Assembly: GCA_009838465.1 (NCBI GenBank)
Contig: VXRN01000025.1
Coordinates: forward strand, 30,196-94,195
DNA length: 64,000 nucleotides
Origin: Dehalococcoidia bacterium
GTDB taxonomy: Bacteria; Chloroflexota; Dehalococcoidia; Lucifugimonadales; UBA1123
Direction of reading: 5' to 3'
Shown: piece after piece, positions 62,489-64,000 of the stretch
Position numbering within the stretch: position 1 is the stretch's first letter
How the letters are laid out: each line of letters starts with the position of its first letter
Notes under the pieces: model-generated
The model's database searches: none
The model's input: only the letters and a program-made list of their open reading frames with translations
What the model was told of the DNA's origin: nothing
Program-made: the position numbers and the translations under genes

Positions 62489-62932
62489 ATGACAACGAAA
62501 AGTCTCTGGGGAGACATAGATGTTGGGGCAGCGCCGCCCAGTCCTGTAGTGATTCTGCAGGGACAAGGAAGCAAACTCCAAGAGATTACGAGTGGACTAC
62601 TTACTGCGAACGTTGAAAGGTCTCAGTCGGGTACCAGATTCAATGCTACTTTGGAAGTAGTGGCTCCGTACTTGTACAATTATCGGCTGGAGGTCCTGGA
62701 AATAAGTTACCCCCCTGAAGTCTTCCCAGTAACCGTTCGTGATCTCGTGTCGGATAAAACGAGAACTTCCGGTGGAATAAGTTATCAACTATGCGATACC
62801 GAGGAGCAATTCCTTCTGTTACTTGGCGAAATACTAGGAGCTTCGAAGTTGCTCAGAATCCTGGCTGCACTTGTGTCTCATAGTCAAGCCGAACGTTCGG
62901 AGACACAGTCCAATACAATGACGGCCTTTTAA
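62489..62932 (+). CDS. Unknown protein coupled to the EEP gene
   Basis: 147 residues. It starts 2 bp after the EEP stop with GGAGG inside the EEP end, so it is translationally coupled. It opens MTTKSLWGDIDVGAAPPSP; the middle (about 45-80) looks beta-rich and 105-130 is a probable amphipathic helix (FLLLLGEILGASKLLRIL). No family is recognised. It could regulate, target or neutralise the nuclease. Confidence 0.75.
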   Translation: MTTKSLWGDIDVGAAPPSPVVILQGQGSKLQEITSGLLTANVERSQSGTRFNATLEVVAPYLYNYRLEVLEISYPPEVFPVTVRDLVSDKTRTSGGISYQLCDTEEQFLLLLGEILGASKLLRILAALVSHSQAERSETQSNTMTAF

Positions 62933-62975
62933 TTCGTCAGGATTGGGATTCTCTTGGATGGAGGAGTAGATTACC

Positions 62976-63887
62976 ATGCGCATTTGCACATTTCTTCCGA
63001 GCGCGACCGAGATAGTCTATATGCTCGGCTTGGGTGACTCTCTCTACGGCGTGAGCCACGAATGCGACTTCCCCTCCGATGCCCTCGAAAAGCCGAAGGT
63101 CGTCCGCAGCCGGTTCGATCCCGACACTCTCAGCAGCAGCGAGATAGACAAGCTCGTCACCGAGATGATGATGCGCGGCGAGAACATCTACGAGGTGGAC
63201 GTGGATACGCTGACCGAGGCCCGTCCTGACCTGGTTATCACTCAGCAGCTTTGCGAGGTGTGCGCCGTGTCGTTCGAAGATGTGCAGCAGGCAGTAGAGC
63301 GTCTCGACTCGCCTGCGAACGTACTGTCCCTGGACCCCCATGGCATAGACGATGTTCTGACAGACATCATCCGGGTCGGGGTACACACGGGTAGAGACTC
63401 GCCCGCTCATCACGCCGTGTTCAACCTGCGAGCGCGGATTGACCTCGTGCGTCGTGCGGTCGCAAAGGCCGAGGATACGCCGACCGTCGCCTGCGTCGAG
63501 TGGCTGGATCCCGTTATAGCCGCCGGGCACTGGATACCCGAAATGGTCGAAATAGCGGGTGGCAGAGATGTGCTCGTCAGCCCGGGGTCCCCGTCTCCTC
63601 GCCTCGACATGAAGACGTTGACCGATGCCGACCCCGATGTACTCATCCTGATGCCCTGCGGAATGAATGTGGCACAGGCACGCACCGAGTTCGACGCGCT
63701 GACCAGTCTGTACGAGTGGCGAGAGATGTGCGCGTTCCGCAATGGCCGGGTGTACGCAGTGGACTCCGGCGCGCTGTTCAGTCGCAGCGGGCCGCGCCTG
63801 GTGGATGGCCTGGAGATCATGGCGCGGATACTCCATCCGGATCTGTTCAGTGATCCGACGCCGGAAGAATTCTGCGTTAAGTTGTAG
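62976..63887 (+). CDS. Cobalamin-binding protein (BtuF-like)
   Basis: 303 residues with the fold of helical-backbone metal-receptor binding proteins. RICTFLPSATEIVYMLGLGD and YGVSHECDFP are typical. There is no signal peptide or lipobox, so this member is probably cytosolic, unlike classic BtuF. The permease and ATPase genes are not in the window. GGAGGAG precedes the ATG. Confidence 0.85.
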   Translation: MRICTFLPSATEIVYMLGLGDSLYGVSHECDFPSDALEKPKVVRSRFDPDTLSSSEIDKLVTEMMMRGENIYEVDVDTLTEARPDLVITQQLCEVCAVSFEDVQQAVERLDSPANVLSLDPHGIDDVLTDIIRVGVHTGRDSPAHHAVFNLRARIDLVRRAVAKAEDTPTVACVEWLDPVIAAGHWIPEMVEIAGGRDVLVSPGSPSPRLDMKTLTDADPDVLILMPCGMNVAQARTEFDALTSLYEWREMCAFRNGRVYAVDSGALFSRSGPRLVDGLEIMARILHPDLFSDPTPEEFCVKL

Positions 63888-63893
63888 AATTCT

Positions 63894-63917
63894 GGGACAA
63901 TTGCAAATGTCCCTTTT
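63894..63917 (+). terminator. Terminator after the BtuF-like gene
   Basis: GGGACA (63894-63899) pairs with TGTCCC (63908-63913), followed by TTTT. The stem is short, 6 bp. Confidence 0.55.
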
Positions 63918-63926
63918 CCGCTTATT

Positions 63927-64000
63927 CGTCTTTCCCGCGAAAGCGGACCTTTGCACAACCACCGTCGTTCCCGTGAAAACGGGAACCCAGGGGCGGGGGC
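63927..64000. repeat. REP-like palindromic element, copy 2 (inverted, cut by window end)
   Basis: Inverse of 45850-45923. Hairpin TTCCCGT-GAAA-ACGGGAA (63968-63985), with CCCGCGAAAGCGG (63934-63946) as a second palindrome. The window ends inside the element. Confidence 0.7.

Noticed and set aside
62937..63962. Open frame of 341 codons on the minus strand
   Set aside because: Antisense to the BtuF-like gene and its start falls in the REP element.
1..64000. CRISPR arrays, tRNA or rRNA genes
   Set aside because: No regularly spaced direct repeats of CRISPR type, no tRNA T-loop/cloverleaf pattern and no rRNA sequence was found by eye.

Overview
The window looks like a piece of a bacterial chromosome from the Chloroflexota, most likely a Dehalococcoidia/SAR202-type lineage. 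This rests on gene content only: many SDRs, an LLM-type flavin oxidoreductase, a CaiB/BaiF CoA transferase, a thiolase with its OB-fold partner, MMPL, MpaB/DUF2236, DUF1501/DUF1800 proteins, and an rpsO-pnp-dapB-asd-dapA block. No rRNA or tRNA gene was seen. TTG start codons are frequent (at least eight genes), usually behind a good Shine-Dalgarno sequence.

Layout. 0-8.9 kb: catabolic and oxidoreductase genes (two SDRs, an amidohydrolase, an FMN alpha-hydroxy-acid oxidase), a STAS protein, a methyltransferase, a two-subunit ThDP decarboxylase, and three tandem AIM24-family genes behind a good promoter. 9-13.1 kb (minus): a DUF1800 - NHL propeller - HEPN-like - DUF1501 cassette. 13.4-21.8 kb: a complete oligopeptide/nickel-type ABC importer operon (lipoprotein binding protein, two permeases, two ATPases) that runs into a lipoprotein with FG-GAP and ASPIC/UnbV domains. 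21.9-26.3 kb (minus): di-haem DUF1111 oxidoreductase, small membrane protein, MFS transporter, Gfo/Idh/MocA dehydrogenase. 26.8-31.7 kb: acetolactate-synthase-like ThDP enzyme, DUF1330, HAD, a membrane/coiled-coil protein, thiolase and OB-fold partner. 32.2-40.9 kb: housekeeping block with purA, DUF402, dapA, asd, a PIN toxin with its partner, dapB, pnp and rpsO. 41.1-43.7 kb: alpha/beta hydrolase, amidase and a GatC-like partner. 43.8-46.1 kb: a small accessory island with a MITE-like repeat, a KAP P-loop NTPase, a broken gene and a REP element. 46.1-49.9 kb (plus): a second DUF1800-NHL-DUF1501 cassette closed by a strong terminator. 49.9-64 kb: DUF2236, MMPL, a CaiB/methyltransferase/LLM operon, a membrane nuclease, transglutaminase, PPC protein, two PLP aminotransferases, an endonuclease/exonuclease/phosphatase gene coupled to an unknown gene, and a BtuF-like protein.

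How the parts fit. The ABC operon, MFS and MMPL genes handle uptake and export. The SDR, thiolase, CaiB, LLM and amidohydrolase genes suggest breakdown of varied organic compounds. dapA/asd/dapB supply lysine and diaminopimelate, purA makes AMP precursor, and pnp/rpsO serve RNA turnover and translation.

The feature most worth following is the duplicated DUF1800-NHL-DUF1501 triad. None of its six proteins shows a signal peptide, and one copy carries an extra HEPN-like gene translationally coupled to the NHL gene. Next are the KAP island, the nuclease plus unknown pair at 61.7-62.9 kb, the RGG-tailed PNPase, and three families of dispersed intergenic repeats.
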